Origin: Streptococcus catagoni
GTDB taxonomy: Bacteria > Bacillota > Bacilli > Lactobacillales > Streptococcaceae
Assembly (NCBI RefSeq): GCF_011421425.1
Contig: NZ_WPCW01000001.1
Coordinates: 620,001 to 684,000 of the forward strand
DNA length: 64,000 nucleotides
Direction of reading: 5' to 3'
Positions 17,664-26,919 of the stretch are shown piece after piece; positions within the stretch are counted from its first letter, which is position 1; each line of letters opens with the position of its first letter. The translations under genes and the position numbers were made by a program. The notes beneath the pieces are model-generated. The model was given only the letters and a program-made list of their open reading frames with translations, was not told the DNA's origin and did not search any database.

Positions 17664-18692
17664 ATGAATACCACTGATTTTGACTTTGATTTACCAGAAG
17701 AATTGATTGCCCAAACACCTTTGAAAAAAAGGGATAGTTCAAAACTTTTGATTATTGATCATAAAAAACAGAGCATGAAAGATAGCCATTTTGATCACAT
17801 TATAGAAGAACTTAATCCTGGCGATGCCTTAGTGATGAACAACACCAGAGTTCTACCTGCCCGTTTACATGGGGAAAAACCTGACACCCATGGTCATGTT
17901 GAATTATTATTACTTAAAAATACCAAAAATGACCAGTGGGAAGTTTTAGCTAAACCAGCCAAAAGATTAAAAGTTGGGAGCAAGATTTCTTTTGGTGACG
18001 GACGACTTCAAGCTACCGTCATTGAAGAACTTGAACATGGAGGCAGAATTGTTGAATTTACTTATCAAGGCATCTTTTTAGAAGTCTTGGAAAGTCTAGG
18101 TGAGATGCCACTTCCGCCTTATATTCACGAAAAACTTGAGGATTCAGAGCGCTATCAAACCGTTTACGCTAAGGAAAATGGTTCTGCTGCTGCTCCGACA
18201 GCTGGTCTTCATTTTACAGAAGAACTCCTTGAAAAAATCAAGGCCAAAGGTGTTCACTTAGTCTACCTCACCTTACATGTCGGTCTTGGTACCTTTAGAC
18301 CTGTTTCAGTTGAAAATGTTGATGAACATGACATGCATTCTGAATTTTATAGCTTATCTGAAGAATCAGCTCAAACCCTACGTCAGGTAAAGGCTTCAGG
18401 TGGTCATGTTATTGCTGTTGGAACAACCTCCATTAGAACCCTTGAAACGATCGGACAAAAATTTGAGGGTAAGATCGAAGCTGATTCTGGCTGGACCAAT
18501 ATTTTTATTAAACCAGGCTACCAATTCACTATCGTTGATGCTTTCTCAACAAATTTCCACCTTCCTAAATCAACCTTGGTCATGCTGGTTTCTGCATTTG
18601 CAGGCCGTGAATTTGTCTTAGAAGCCTACAAACATGCCGTTGAAGAACAGTATCGCTTCTTCAGCTTTGGCGATGCCATGTTTGTCAAATAA
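17664..18692 (+). CDS. queA: S-adenosylmethionine:tRNA ribosyltransferase-isomerase
   Basis: 342 aa, full length. Makes epoxyqueuosine in tRNA by transferring the ribosyl part of SAM to preQ1-modified tRNA. Conserved segments are the N-terminal [33 protein letters not shown] and TTSIRTLE. It has an AAAGGAAG ribosome site. The gene is intact, and an IS3-family element lies 46 bp after its stop; the left end of that element supplies a strong terminator. Confidence 0.97.
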   Translation: MNTTDFDFDLPEELIAQTPLKKRDSSKLLIIDHKKQSMKDSHFDHIIEELNPGDALVMNNTRVLPARLHGEKPDTHGHVELLLLKNTKNDQWEVLAKPAKRLKVGSKISFGDGRLQATVIEELEHGGRIVEFTYQGIFLEVLESLGEMPLPPYIHEKLEDSERYQTVYAKENGSAAAPTAGLHFTEELLEKIKAKGVHLVYLTLHVGLGTFRPVSVENVDEHDMHSEFYSLSEESAQTLRQVKASGGHVIAVGTTSIRTLETIGQKFEGKIEADSGWTNIFIKPGYQFTIVDAFSTNFHLPKSTLVMLVSAFAGREFVLEAYKHAVEEQYRFFSFGDAMFVK

Positions 18693-18747
18693 GTTCATTA
18701 TAAATGAGCAAAGAAAAGCTCCCCTAAGAACTGATTTCTGATACGTA

Positions 18748-18784
18748 CCCCTTTTACTGGACTAATCCAGTGGAAGGGGTTTTT
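18748..18784 (+). terminator. Terminator built into the left end of the IS
   Basis: CCCCTTTTACTGGA pairs over 14 bp (two G-T pairs) with TCCAGTGGAAGGGG around loop CTAA, followed by a T-run. It would stop queA transcription and shield the transposase from read-through. Confidence 0.88.
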
Positions 18785-18786
18785 GT

Positions 18787-19349
18787 ATGAAATATAATTA
18801 TAAGTTTAAATTAAATGCAGTAAAAATGTATCAATCAGGTCAGTGGATAGAGACTCCAGTTGGTATTGGACAAAAAAACTTTAGAAAAAGAATTGTGCAG
18901 TGGTCAAAAACTGCTGAAATACATGGTTTTGATTTTTTTAACATTCAAAATCATCTAAGGATCGTACAATTGAAGAAAGATATGAGTTAGTTGCACGTGT
19001 CTTGTCTGGAGAATCTCAAAAAAGTGTTGCAATTAACGCGGGTATTGATTCTGGACTATTGTCTAAATGGGTTCAAATATACAAAATAAAAGGGTATGAA
19101 GGATTGAACCTTAAAAGAGGTCGCCGAAGGAAAAAGGAACCGCCTATGAATAAAAAGGATAAGCCAGCTGATTTAACGCCTACAGAAAGAGAAGAGTTAA
19201 TAATATTAAGAGCTGAAACAGCCTATTTAAAAACAGAAAATGGAGCAATAAAAAAATTAATCGCCTTGAGACACAAAAAGGAAGCTGCACTACTCAAGGC
19301 GAAAAAGCGGCAATTGTCAAGGAACTTAAAGAAAAAGGATATCACTTAA
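18787..19349 (+). pseudogene. IS3-family transposase orfA, frameshifted
   Basis: The N-terminal helix-turn-helix piece (MKYNYKFKLNAVKMYQSG) is in one frame; the continuation (RTIEERYELVARVLSGESQ, then GIDSGLLSKWVQIYK) is in another, with the shift near 18945. The C-terminal coiled region (EELIILRAETAYLKTENGAI) follows. An A7 run at 19250-19256 in the context A-AAA-AAA is in the correct phase for the -1 frameshift that IS3 elements use to make OrfAB. Confidence 0.85.
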
Positions 19350-20167
19350 AATATCTTCTCAAAGCAGTAAACCTAGCCAAATCAACCTATTATTTCGAGA
19401 TTGGCAAGATAGATGTTGTTGCTTTAAGAAACGAAGAGTTACTTAACGAAAACAAAAGTATTTTTGAGTCAAACAAATGTAGATATGGCGTTAGACGAGT
19501 TTATCAAGAACTGATTAATCGTGGATACAAAGTGAACCATAAGAGAGTTCAACGTCTCATGCATGAAGAAGGCTTATTAGGCAAACATCCGAAGGAAAAA
19601 TACCACTCATATAAAGGTGAAGTCGGAAAAATTGCCGACAATATAATTACTAGAAACTTTAACACAACTGCACCTTTACAAAAATAGACAACAGATGTAT
19701 CTCAGTTCAATTTTTTACGGGGAAGTGTTACATATCGCCAGTTTTAGATAGGAATACAAATGAAATCATATCATATGACTTATCCAGGAGTTCTAAGCTT
19801 GAACAGATAAGAAGAATGCTCAGTAGAGCTTTTAATAAATTCCCTTCAGTAGAAGGTCTTATATTTCATTCTGATCAAGGCTGGCAGTACCAACATCCTT
19901 ATTTTAGAAATACATTACACAAACATGGTATTATCCAGTCTATGTCGCGGAAAGGTAACTGTTATGATAATTGTATAATGGAGACATTTTTTGGAAGGTT
20001 AAAAAGTGAGATGTATTATGGCTATGAGAAAGACTATTCTTCATTTGAAGAATTCTCAAGAGCTGTTGAGGAGTATATAGATTATTATAATAACAAAAGA
20101 ATTCAGGCAAAAACAAAATGGATGTTATCCTGTACAATACAGGATAACATCCATGGGGGCCGCCTAG
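19250..20167 (+). pseudogene. IS3-family transposase orfB, broken
   Basis: DDE integrase-type transposase in pieces. The reading frame entered by -1 slippage runs through EKAAIVKELKEKGYHLKYL and KCRYGVRRVYQELINRGYK, then meets TAG at about 19685 in what should be the first DDE segment (K-stop-TTDVSQF). A frameshift follows near 19715. The remaining catalytic segments FHSDQGWQYQ and NCYDNCIMETFFGRLKSE are in a third stretch. Near the end a perfect palindrome shifts the frame again; the expected original end is ...VQYRITSMGAA at 20167. Confidence 0.85.
20118..20154 (+). repeat. Perfect 17-bp palindrome inside orfB
   Basis: ATGGATGTTATCCTGTA, loop CAA, TACAGGATAACATCCAT. Related transposases normally read KWMPPVQYR here (from memory), which would be an imperfect palindrome with one base fewer. 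The perfection and the frameshift fit templated correction of a quasi-palindrome. Confidence 0.75.
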
Positions 20168-20319
20168 TTAATAAGTATGTGTCCAGGATTCTGGGTACAT
20201 ATCATTCTCAGCTTTTAGAGAGGGGTTAATTTTTAAAAAAAGAAAAAGATCAAAGAAAGGAGCCATATGGGAACTTTCTTCAATCTAATTTAATCAAGCT
20301 GTCGCTAGGACTTTATCAT

Positions 20320-21393
20320 TTATTCTTTATTTTGATTGACACGGTGCCATTGATTGATTACATAGGTTAGAGCAACCAATTGGTTATAGCCTGTGGGACT
20401 GATTTCTGTAGTATCCTCACTTGTGCCTCCTAAATTAGCTGTGTATAAAGCAATAAGATATGGACTTTTCTCACATACAATGGCATCAACATTCAGAGCT
20501 TCTCGAACATAACCTGGCTTTTGATAAATGACCAAGTCTGGTAAATAGGTTTTATAATATTGATCAGGGAAGGATGCGCCAATATAATAAAGTATATCTT
20601 TATACTTTTTCTGATGTTTCCACAAATATTCTAAGACTTGGATATAGTAGTCACTTGTTGTCTTATTTCCTTGACGTTGAATAGTCTTAATAGAGGTTTT
20701 TGATTCCCCATATTTTTTTAGGTGTTTAAAGGCCTTGTCCATACCTCCTAGTCTATCTGCCAAGGCATAGGCCGGGGTGTTTTCAGAATAAACCAAGGAA
20801 TACTCCTGCATTTCAGGGATGGTCATAGCTCCAGCAAATTGACCAACATAAGCCTTGTGTTCCATCTCATATTCATAAGTTGTATTGGTAATATCATATC
20901 TTTCATCCATTGAAAGCTTACCCTTAGACACTTGATCAACCACTAACATATTGAGAGGCAACTTATAGGTACTCCCTGCAGTCATTGGCTGGGTTTCATT
21001 CATCGAAAATGTCTTCCCAGACTCTAAGTCCTTATATGAAAAAGCAATCTGTGAATGATCAATACCATATTCATCTAGATAAGCCTTTACCGTATCAACC
21101 AAGGAAAGCTTGTCATAATCATAGTAAAGCCCCAAAGCATTCATTCGATCCCAATCGGCTTGCATAACAGCCTCCTTAGCTTGGGCTGATTTTTCTTTGG
21201 CCTTTACTTCCTTGCTACTGTCCTTAAGCTTATTCTTTTTCTTCTTAAGTTCCAGGCTTAGATAATTTCCTCGAGCAAATTTATTTTTTTCAAGAGCTGA
21301 GCTTGTCACGACAAAAATCAAAATACCCAAAAACCCAATACAAAGACTAATTAAAAACAACTCTTTTTTAATAGATTTTCTCTTCTTATCCAC
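20320..21393 (-). CDS. Membrane-anchored class A beta-lactamase-like serine hydrolase
   Basis: 357 aa. One membrane segment (about residues 10-30) is followed by a lysine-rich coiled stretch, then a serine-hydrolase domain with AGSTYKLPLN (SxxK), VYSENTPAY (in place of SDN) and KPGY (in place of KTG). This matches the beta-lactamase-related family found outside the membrane of streptococci; cell-wall peptidase or sensor roles are possible and resistance is not implied. Found next to sodA in related species. Its stop is 115 bp beyond the IS. Confidence 0.75.
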   Translation of the reverse strand: MDKKRKSIKKELFLISLCIGFLGILIFVVTSSALEKNKFARGNYLSLELKKKKNKLKDSSKEVKAKEKSAQAKEAVMQADWDRMNALGLYYDYDKLSLVDTVKAYLDEYGIDHSQIAFSYKDLESGKTFSMNETQPMTAGSTYKLPLNMLVVDQVSKGKLSMDERYDITNTTYEYEMEHKAYVGQFAGAMTIPEMQEYSLVYSENTPAYALADRLGGMDKAFKHLKKYGESKTSIKTIQRQGNKTTSDYYIQVLEYLWKHQKKYKDILYYIGASFPDQYYKTYLPDLVIYQKPGYVREALNVDAIVCEKSPYLIALYTANLGGTSEDTTEISPTGYNQLVALTYVINQWHRVNQNKE

Positions 21394-21506
21394 TCTAATT
21401 CTCCTATGATTATATTTTATATCAATTTAATAAAAAATCAAGTAAATATGTCCATAGTTTACAAAAATATGTCAATATTATTACAAAGCAGGGATTGAAG
21501 AGATAC

Positions 21507-21532
21507 TAAAAAGAGCTAGACTCTTGTCTAAC
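21507..21532 (-). terminator. sodA terminator
   Basis: On the minus strand GTTAGAC-AAGA-GTCTAGC followed by CTCTTTTT. Modest 7-bp stem. Confidence 0.55.
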
Positions 21533-21559
21533 CCAAAAACTCCCATTTTTAATTTTAAA

Positions 21560-22168
21560 TTATGCTTGTGCTTCTTTGTATAATTCAGCAACCTTGTTCC
21601 AGTTAATAATTTCAAAGAAAGCTTTAATGTAATTTGGACGTACATTACGGTAGTTCAAATAGTAAGCATGTTCCCAAACATCAAGTGCTAAGATTGGTTT
21701 TTTACCTTCTGAAATTGGAGTGTCCTGATTTGCAGTTGAGGTAATTTCAAGTTTACCGTCTTTGTTAACGACTAACCAAGCCCAACCTGAACCAAAACGT
21801 CCTACTGCAGCAGCTGTAAATTGCTCTTTGAACTTGTCAAATGAACCAAAGGCTTCATCAATTGCCTTGGCAACTTCTTCAGTGACTTCTGTTTTCTCAG
21901 GAGAAAGCAACTCCCAGAAAAGAGCATGGTTAAGGTGACCACCACCATTATTGATCAGTGCTTGACGAATATCAGATGGAATAGCATCAACATTAGCCAG
22001 TAGTTCTTCTAAGTTTTCACCAATTTCAGGATGTTTTTCAAGTGCTTCGTTGGCTTTTGCTACATATGTTGCATGATGCTTATCATGATGGAGAGTCATT
22101 GTTTCTTTGTCAAATTGTGGCTCTAAGGCATCATATGCATATGGGAGATCAGGTAAAATAATAGCCAT
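21560..22168 (-). CDS. sodA: Superoxide dismutase (Mn/Fe family)
   Basis: 202 aa, full length. It has the N-terminal [10 protein letters not shown], metal-ligand histidines in HHDKHH and NHALFW, and the signature [13 protein letters not shown] near residue 163. The Gly-Gly-His-Leu-Asn context and the streptococcal setting favour the Mn-using form. Start preceded by GAGGAC. Sits at the end of the comEA-comEC-holA-sodA run, as in other streptococci, with its own upstream gap of about 100 bp. Confidence 0.97.
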   Translation of the reverse strand: MAIILPDLPYAYDALEPQFDKETMTLHHDKHHATYVAKANEALEKHPEIGENLEELLANVDAIPSDIRQALINNGGGHLNHALFWELLSPEKTEVTEEVAKAIDEAFGSFDKFKEQFTAAAVGRFGSGWAWLVVNKDGKLEITSTANQDTPISEGKKPILALDVWEHAYYLNYRNVRPNYIKAFFEIINWNKVAELYKEAQA

Positions 22169-22271
22169 GATTTTGTCCTCTTTTCCTCTTATTTATAATC
22201 TTATGGTAACGCATTTTGATAAAGCTTTCAACTATTTTGTTTATAGGAAAAGAAAGCTGATACTAAGTATT

Positions 22272-23306
22272 TTAGGTCAAGCTGAGAAGTTTAAGAATTG
22301 CTAAATCAAACAAATAAGATTTTTCATAAAGACCAGTTTTGATCTGGTAATCTGTTTCAATCAAAATTTTAAGGGCCTTTTCTAAAAAGTCAATAGTAAG
22401 AGTACGAGAGTCTTTTATGGCATACCTAACCTGATAAGGATTTATTTTTCTGCCTAGAAGATCTGAAAGAGACATGATTATAACCTGCTCATTTTTACCT
22501 TGCTGTGTTAAAATGGCAATTTGCAAAAACAAACGAAACTGCCCCAGCATGATAGCAATCAATTTTATCTCATCTTCACCCGTTAACCTCAGATCATGTA
22601 CCAGTTCTCTGGCCTGATCGCTGTTTTTTTGAAGCACTAATCGTGTGAGTTCAAAAATATTATCTTGAAGGCTCTTTGGTATGGCTTCATCAATATCTGA
22701 AAGTCCTATAACTCCGCTTTTTTTGTAAGATTTTAAAAAAAGCAAATTTTTCATCATTTGACTAAAATCATCATTGGATTTTATCAGTAGCTTTTCAAAG
22801 ACACCACTATCAAAGCTTAACTTTAGCTGATGACTATATTTTTGAAAATAAGTTGTCAACTCATTACTCTTTAAAGGATTAGCTTCTAAAATATGGCCAT
22901 CTCTTTTTAACAGTTTAACCAGACGCCTTTTTCCATCCAGCTTACCTGGAGCAAATAAGATCAACCTTGTTGTATCTAGAGGATTTTCCAAATAAGTTTC
23001 CAAGGCCTTCAATTCAGTATCCTTTAAGAAATTTTTTTTCTGAGTTGTAATGTCTTGGAAATGATCAAAGATAACAATCTTGTAGTCAGCAAAAAAAGGT
23101 AGGCTTAGTAAGTCCATTTCTGCATCTTGATAATCAACCTCGGACAAGTCAAAATAGGAATAGGTCAAGTCATCCTTATCAAAGCCAATTTTTTTCATAA
23201 ACTGCTCTTTAAGGTGACTAAATTGACCAATATCTTCTCCTGTTAGAACTGTCAAAAGTGGCAAATTGTCTTTTTCTATTTTATCAATCTTTTCTATAGC
23301 AATCAT
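22272..23306 (-). CDS. holA: DNA polymerase III subunit delta
   Basis: 344-aa clamp-loader subunit that opens the sliding clamp. Starts MIAIEKIDKIEKDNLPLLTVL and keeps the order of the delta family: an N-terminal Rossmann-like part (TVLTGEDIGQF in place of a good P-loop), then LFAPGKLDGKRRLVKLL, and the C-terminal collar helices (EIKLIAIMLGQFRLFLQI). 55 bp after comEC. Confidence 0.9.
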   Translation of the reverse strand: MIAIEKIDKIEKDNLPLLTVLTGEDIGQFSHLKEQFMKKIGFDKDDLTYSYFDLSEVDYQDAEMDLLSLPFFADYKIVIFDHFQDITTQKKNFLKDTELKALETYLENPLDTTRLILFAPGKLDGKRRLVKLLKRDGHILEANPLKSNELTTYFQKYSHQLKLSFDSGVFEKLLIKSNDDFSQMMKNLLFLKSYKKSGVIGLSDIDEAIPKSLQDNIFELTRLVLQKNSDQARELVHDLRLTGEDEIKLIAIMLGQFRLFLQIAILTQQGKNEQVIIMSLSDLLGRKINPYQVRYAIKDSRTLTIDFLEKALKILIETDYQIKTGLYEKSYLFDLAILKLLSLT

Positions 23307-23361
23307 ACCCTTATTATAACATCTTATTTATCAATTCGTCTCATATTCCTTTTTTATTGCT

Positions 23362-25605
23362 TCAATGACAGGTTTCTATCTGCCATTTTTTAATTCCTTT
23401 TAAGCGGATTGCCCCATTTTGGTCTGTACGGTAGGTGACAATCTTTCTTTTTTTGAAGCGTTCAATGGTCTCTTTATGAGGATGCTTGTAAATATTATCT
23501 TTCCCAGCAGATATTAAGCTAATACGAGGCTTAACATGGTCTATAAAGGATTCAGTAGAAGATCCTTTTGAACCATGATGAGCTGCCTTTAAAATATCAA
23601 CTGCTAGCTTGGGATAACGTTCAATAAGGGCTTTTTCTCCTTCTTTTTCTAAATCACCTGTAAAAAGAAATCTTTGATTTAAAAGTTTCCCGTATAAGAC
23701 AATGGAATCATTGTTTTTACCATCTCCTTTAAGCCAAGGATAAATCACCTTTAATTGACTTCCCATAATCGAAATGCTATCCCCTATACCAAGAACCTTA
23801 ACTCTCACTCTTAACTTGGCCAATCGTTTGAGGAAGGCCTTATTGGTCAGGCTGCCAGAACTAATTAAAATCTGATCAACCTTAAAAGATTTAACCACCT
23901 CTTCCATATCTCCCACATGATCAGTATCTGTATGCGTAAAAAGTAATTGGTCTATCTGATCTATTCCTCTTGATTTTAAATAGGGAATAAGGGTCTTTTT
24001 AGCATTAGCGACGGTTTCTTTCTTTTGCCAATTTTCTCTACCTTGAAAGTGGTATTGACCCCCAACATCAATAAGGAGAGTCTTATTATAGATATCACGA
24101 ATAAGGATACTATCACCTTGCCCTACGTCTACAACTGTCACCTCATTATAGAGGGGCATTTTTATAGAATAGAAGATCAGGCTCAAGATCAATAGCAGAG
24201 CTAACCTTGTTTTTTTCTGTTTAAAAGTGGCCTGTAAAATAGTCAGTGTCACTATTAGCAAGACAAATTGAAGAAGATTAGGACTACCGAAGATAAGCTG
24301 ACTGGAGAAATTTTTTTCGACAAATACAATTATTTGTTCCAAAAAGATAAAGGCTGGATTAATAAAGCTTATCTTAACTAGTGGGGAAAGAATGAAGATA
24401 AGAGTTAAAACCGGCAGCATGAAAATATCAAATACCAGTGAAAAAAGAGTCGTTAAGATGATTGAAAGAGGGTTAAAACTGGCAAAGTAGAATATAAGAA
24501 ATGGTAAAATCCCTACACTTAAGGTTAGTGTTTCAATGACTTTCTCCTTTAGCTTAGCTCTTTTATGACTCTTAAAATGACTTAGGATAAAGGCATAAGC
24601 ATAAGAAAGAACCCCTCCAACTGTAAGTAAAAAATGAGCTTCTAGAAAAAACATCACTAAAAAACTAAAAGCAAAATTAGTCATACCCCTAATCCCAATA
24701 TTGGAAAAATTCCTCTGCAATAAACTCCTGACAACTGAAACACTATAGCCGGTCAAAGCAGCATAAAAAAAGGAAAAAATGAATTCACAAATGGGAAAGT
24801 AGCTCTGCCCTATACCTATTTTTTTTAAAATATTTCGAAAACCATTGAGAAAGAATGATACCTGCATACCTGACAAAGCAAATAAATGGATGATCCCCAG
24901 ATGGCTATAAGTTTCTGTCATAGAAGTAAAGGATTTATCTAAATAGCCAAATAGTAAACCTGTCATATAGTGAGACATGGGCTTAGGAAAAGCTTCTTGG
25001 CATAGGACAATAGCTTGCCGACGCCACTGAGACAAATAGTTCTGAAGCTGACTGACTTTGACAAGATCAAGCCTAGTGATTTTTTTAATATGTCCTATCC
25101 TATAAATTCCCTGATTTTTCAAATGTTCTTGGTAGTTAAAGCCCCCAAAGTTTCGTTCTTTATCAGCTTTTTTCAAGATGATATCAGCCTGAATTTGTAA
25201 AAAATCTTTATTTTTCTTGAAAAATTGATATTCTTTTTTGGACTTTAATTTATAAAATAGTAGAAACTTATCTCCCTCATTTTCTCCTTTAAAGGAGAGG
25301 TTATCACCATTAATAAAAATTGTATCTGGAATGAGTTTCACAACTTTAAGTTCAGTTCTTTGCTGATTAAAGGACTTTTCCTGAGACTCCTTAGTAAAGG
25401 TGAAATAAGCTATAAAGACAAGTAAAATGGCAAGTACCTTTAATAGATCTTTGAAGCTATGATTTTTAAATAGCTGAATAATCAAAAACAAATCTATTAC
25501 ATAAAGTAAAAGTGAAGGTTTATAAATACTAAAAAAACAAAGTATGAGTAAGTAGATCAGTTGAATGGGCGGAATAGCTATTATCTTAGTCCACACTGAT
25601 ATCAT
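23362..25605 (-). CDS. comEC: DNA uptake channel ComEC
   Basis: 747-aa competence membrane protein. It has an N-terminal membrane pair, a DUF4131-type extracellular region, the Competence core with LSGMQVSFF (the conserved HLFALSGMQ motif) and many helices, and a C-terminal metallo-beta-lactamase domain with VVDVGQGDSILI and FTHTDTDHVGD. It carries one strand of transforming DNA into the cell (family knowledge). Overlaps comEA by 20 bp and appears intact, so competence may be functional. Confidence 0.95.
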   Translation of the reverse strand: MISVWTKIIAIPPIQLIYLLILCFFSIYKPSLLLYVIDLFLIIQLFKNHSFKDLLKVLAILLVFIAYFTFTKESQEKSFNQQRTELKVVKLIPDTIFINGDNLSFKGENEGDKFLLFYKLKSKKEYQFFKKNKDFLQIQADIILKKADKERNFGGFNYQEHLKNQGIYRIGHIKKITRLDLVKVSQLQNYLSQWRRQAIVLCQEAFPKPMSHYMTGLLFGYLDKSFTSMTETYSHLGIIHLFALSGMQVSFFLNGFRNILKKIGIGQSYFPICEFIFSFFYAALTGYSVSVVRSLLQRNFSNIGIRGMTNFAFSFLVMFFLEAHFLLTVGGVLSYAYAFILSHFKSHKRAKLKEKVIETLTLSVGILPFLIFYFASFNPLSIILTTLFSLVFDIFMLPVLTLIFILSPLVKISFINPAFIFLEQIIVFVEKNFSSQLIFGSPNLLQFVLLIVTLTILQATFKQKKTRLALLLILSLIFYSIKMPLYNEVTVVDVGQGDSILIRDIYNKTLLIDVGGQYHFQGRENWQKKETVANAKKTLIPYLKSRGIDQIDQLLFTHTDTDHVGDMEEVVKSFKVDQILISSGSLTNKAFLKRLAKLRVRVKVLGIGDSISIMGSQLKVIYPWLKGDGKNNDSIVLYGKLLNQRFLFTGDLEKEGEKALIERYPKLAVDILKAAHHGSKGSSTESFIDHVKPRISLISAGKDNIYKHPHKETIERFKKRKIVTYRTDQNGAIRLKGIKKWQIETCH

Positions 25606-26254
25606 TTTTCAGTTTTTCCAAGGTTTTTTGTCCTATGCCAGATATCTTCAATAGGTCATCCAAAGACTTAAAGCCTCCCATTTTCTCTCTGCTTTCCAAG
25701 ATTTCTTTTGCCCGCTTTTCACCTACCCCAGGAATTTTTGTCAGATCCTCCAAATCAGCTTTATTGAGATTAACTTTTTCTTTCTTTTCTTCTTTTAAGC
25801 CAGCTGCAGTTAAGGAACTAGGACTTTCAGGTCTATTTTCACCTTTTTTGGCCACATAAATAAGGGCTTCATCACTCAGCTTCTGGGCTAAATTCAAGGC
25901 ATCTTTATCAGCTTCTTCCTTCAAGCCGCCGGCCAGCTTTATAAGATCAGTAACACGGCTACCTGCCTCTAGATGATAAACACCTTCCTGTTTAACCGCC
26001 CCCTTAAGATCAACGACTATTTCTTGTCCACTACCAACTTCTGAAGTTGATGAGCTTGTTTCAGCTTTACTGATGACTTGCTCTTCTTTTGCTAGATTTA
26101 CCAGCTGTTCAGACTCTGCTTTTTTATCACTATATCCCCAAAAAATCAGATAAGCAACCAGTAAAAGACCTAATAATAAAAGAAGGGTTATGAGACGACT
26201 GCGACCCATCTTGTCAGTAATCAATTTTTTCAAATATACTAGTTTATCTTCCAT
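25586..26254 (-). CDS. comEA: DNA receptor ComEA
   Basis: 222 aa. One N-terminal membrane anchor (LITLLLLLGLLLVAYLIF), a SLBB domain (VVDLKGAVKQEGVYHLEAGS), a linker, then two helix-hairpin-helix motifs (LTKIPGVGEKRAKEILESRE and LLKISGIGQKTLEKL) that bind double-stranded DNA. First gene of the comEA-comEC operon; a SigX box lies 20 bp upstream. Confidence 0.95.
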   Translation of the reverse strand: MEDKLVYLKKLITDKMGRSRLITLLLLLGLLLVAYLIFWGYSDKKAESEQLVNLAKEEQVISKAETSSSTSEVGSGQEIVVDLKGAVKQEGVYHLEAGSRVTDLIKLAGGLKEEADKDALNLAQKLSDEALIYVAKKGENRPESPSSLTAAGLKEEKKEKVNLNKADLEDLTKIPGVGEKRAKEILESREKMGGFKSLDDLLKISGIGQKTLEKLKNDISVD

Positions 26255-26274
26255 AAAATCTACCTCACTAGTTT

Positions 26275-26282
26275 ATTCGAAA
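26275..26282 (-). promoter_or_regulatory. SigX (CIN) box of comEA
   Basis: TTCGAATA, 7 of 8 matches to TACGAATA, preceded by a T-tract on the minus strand. Its position fits a transcription start about 15 bases before comEA. The best evidence that the competence regulon is wired here. Confidence 0.82.
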
Positions 26283-26413
26283 AAAGTTTTCAAAAATAAA
26301 AAAATAAGTAGCAAAAATAGCCAATCGGTCATAAAGAAATTTATGGATTGATGATAAAAGGCAAAGCAGTTCCTCATTGAACCTCGTATCCAACACGGGG
26401 TTTCTTTATACAA

Positions 26414-26447
26414 AAAGACGATAGATTTAAATTTTTCTATCGTCTTT
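26414..26447. terminator. Strong bidirectional hairpin upstream of comEA
   Basis: AAAGACGATAGA (26414-26425) and TCTATCGTCTTT (26436-26447) form a perfect 12-bp stem with an AT loop. Separates comEA from the accessory pocket. A weaker hairpin, AACCTCGT/ACGGGGTT, lies at about 26382-26404. Confidence 0.8.
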
Positions 26448-26546
26448 GATTTTATTATTATTAGATTCAGTTCAACATACTGTAATTTGACTATTTTTTA
26501 CTCCTCTATTTTATAAGAAGGTTTAATATGAAGTTCCTCTTAAAAT

Positions 26547-26914
26547 TTATTTATTAAGTAGTAGCTTATAATTCCCTGGATTTTGCGGATCTATAAGCAC
26601 ATTCAGATAATATCCAAAAGGACATATTTTCTTGAAGTTTTGTATCTGAATAGCTTCAGAGTTAAAGTAGTCTCCTTTATCATCTGCCAATTTAACATAC
26701 TGAAGTCGATAAGGTAAGTGTCCATTAGTTGTATAAATTGCAGAATCTCCCTATCCAATAATACGAGTTTTATCATAACCCCCTGAGCATGACGTTTCTT
26801 GAATCGGTTCCGTTTTTCATGATAAAAATATAAGAAAGCAATACCAACCATCAAAATAATAACCCAATATTTGCAAACTTCAATTAAATTCAAATTTTTA
26901 TAACAGAATATCAA
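26547..26914 (-). pseudogene. Small membrane protein, frameshifted (accessory pair, gene 2)
   Basis: Starts with TTG at 26914, five bases after the stop of the preceding gene. Frame 1 gives a short N-terminus, a membrane helix (WVIILMVGIAFLYFY) and a basic stretch. After a GGGGG run near 26783 the sensible reading continues in another frame: GYDKTRIIG, a TAG, then GDSAIYTTNGHLPYRLQYV and ...GYYLNVLIDPQNPGNYKLLL to a stop at 26547. The end recalls membrane proteins of the DUF3592 kind (NVxxDPxNP), but this is only a resemblance. One more G in the run would restore the frame; the TAG would remain. Confidence 0.6.
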
Positions 26915-26919
26915 TTTGA

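Larger units (their letters stand above)
18739..20204 (+). mobile_element. Decayed IS3-family insertion sequence (IS150/IS861-like)
   Basis: The left end TGATACGTACCC (18739-18750) matches the inverse of the right end TGATATGTACCC (20193-20204), with a further common CTGGAC inside each end. The element is 1466 bp, typical of the family. The trinucleotide TTC directly precedes the left end and directly follows the right end, a plausible 3-bp target duplication. It carries orfA and orfB in the usual overlapping arrangement, but both are broken, so it cannot move by itself. Confidence 0.85.
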
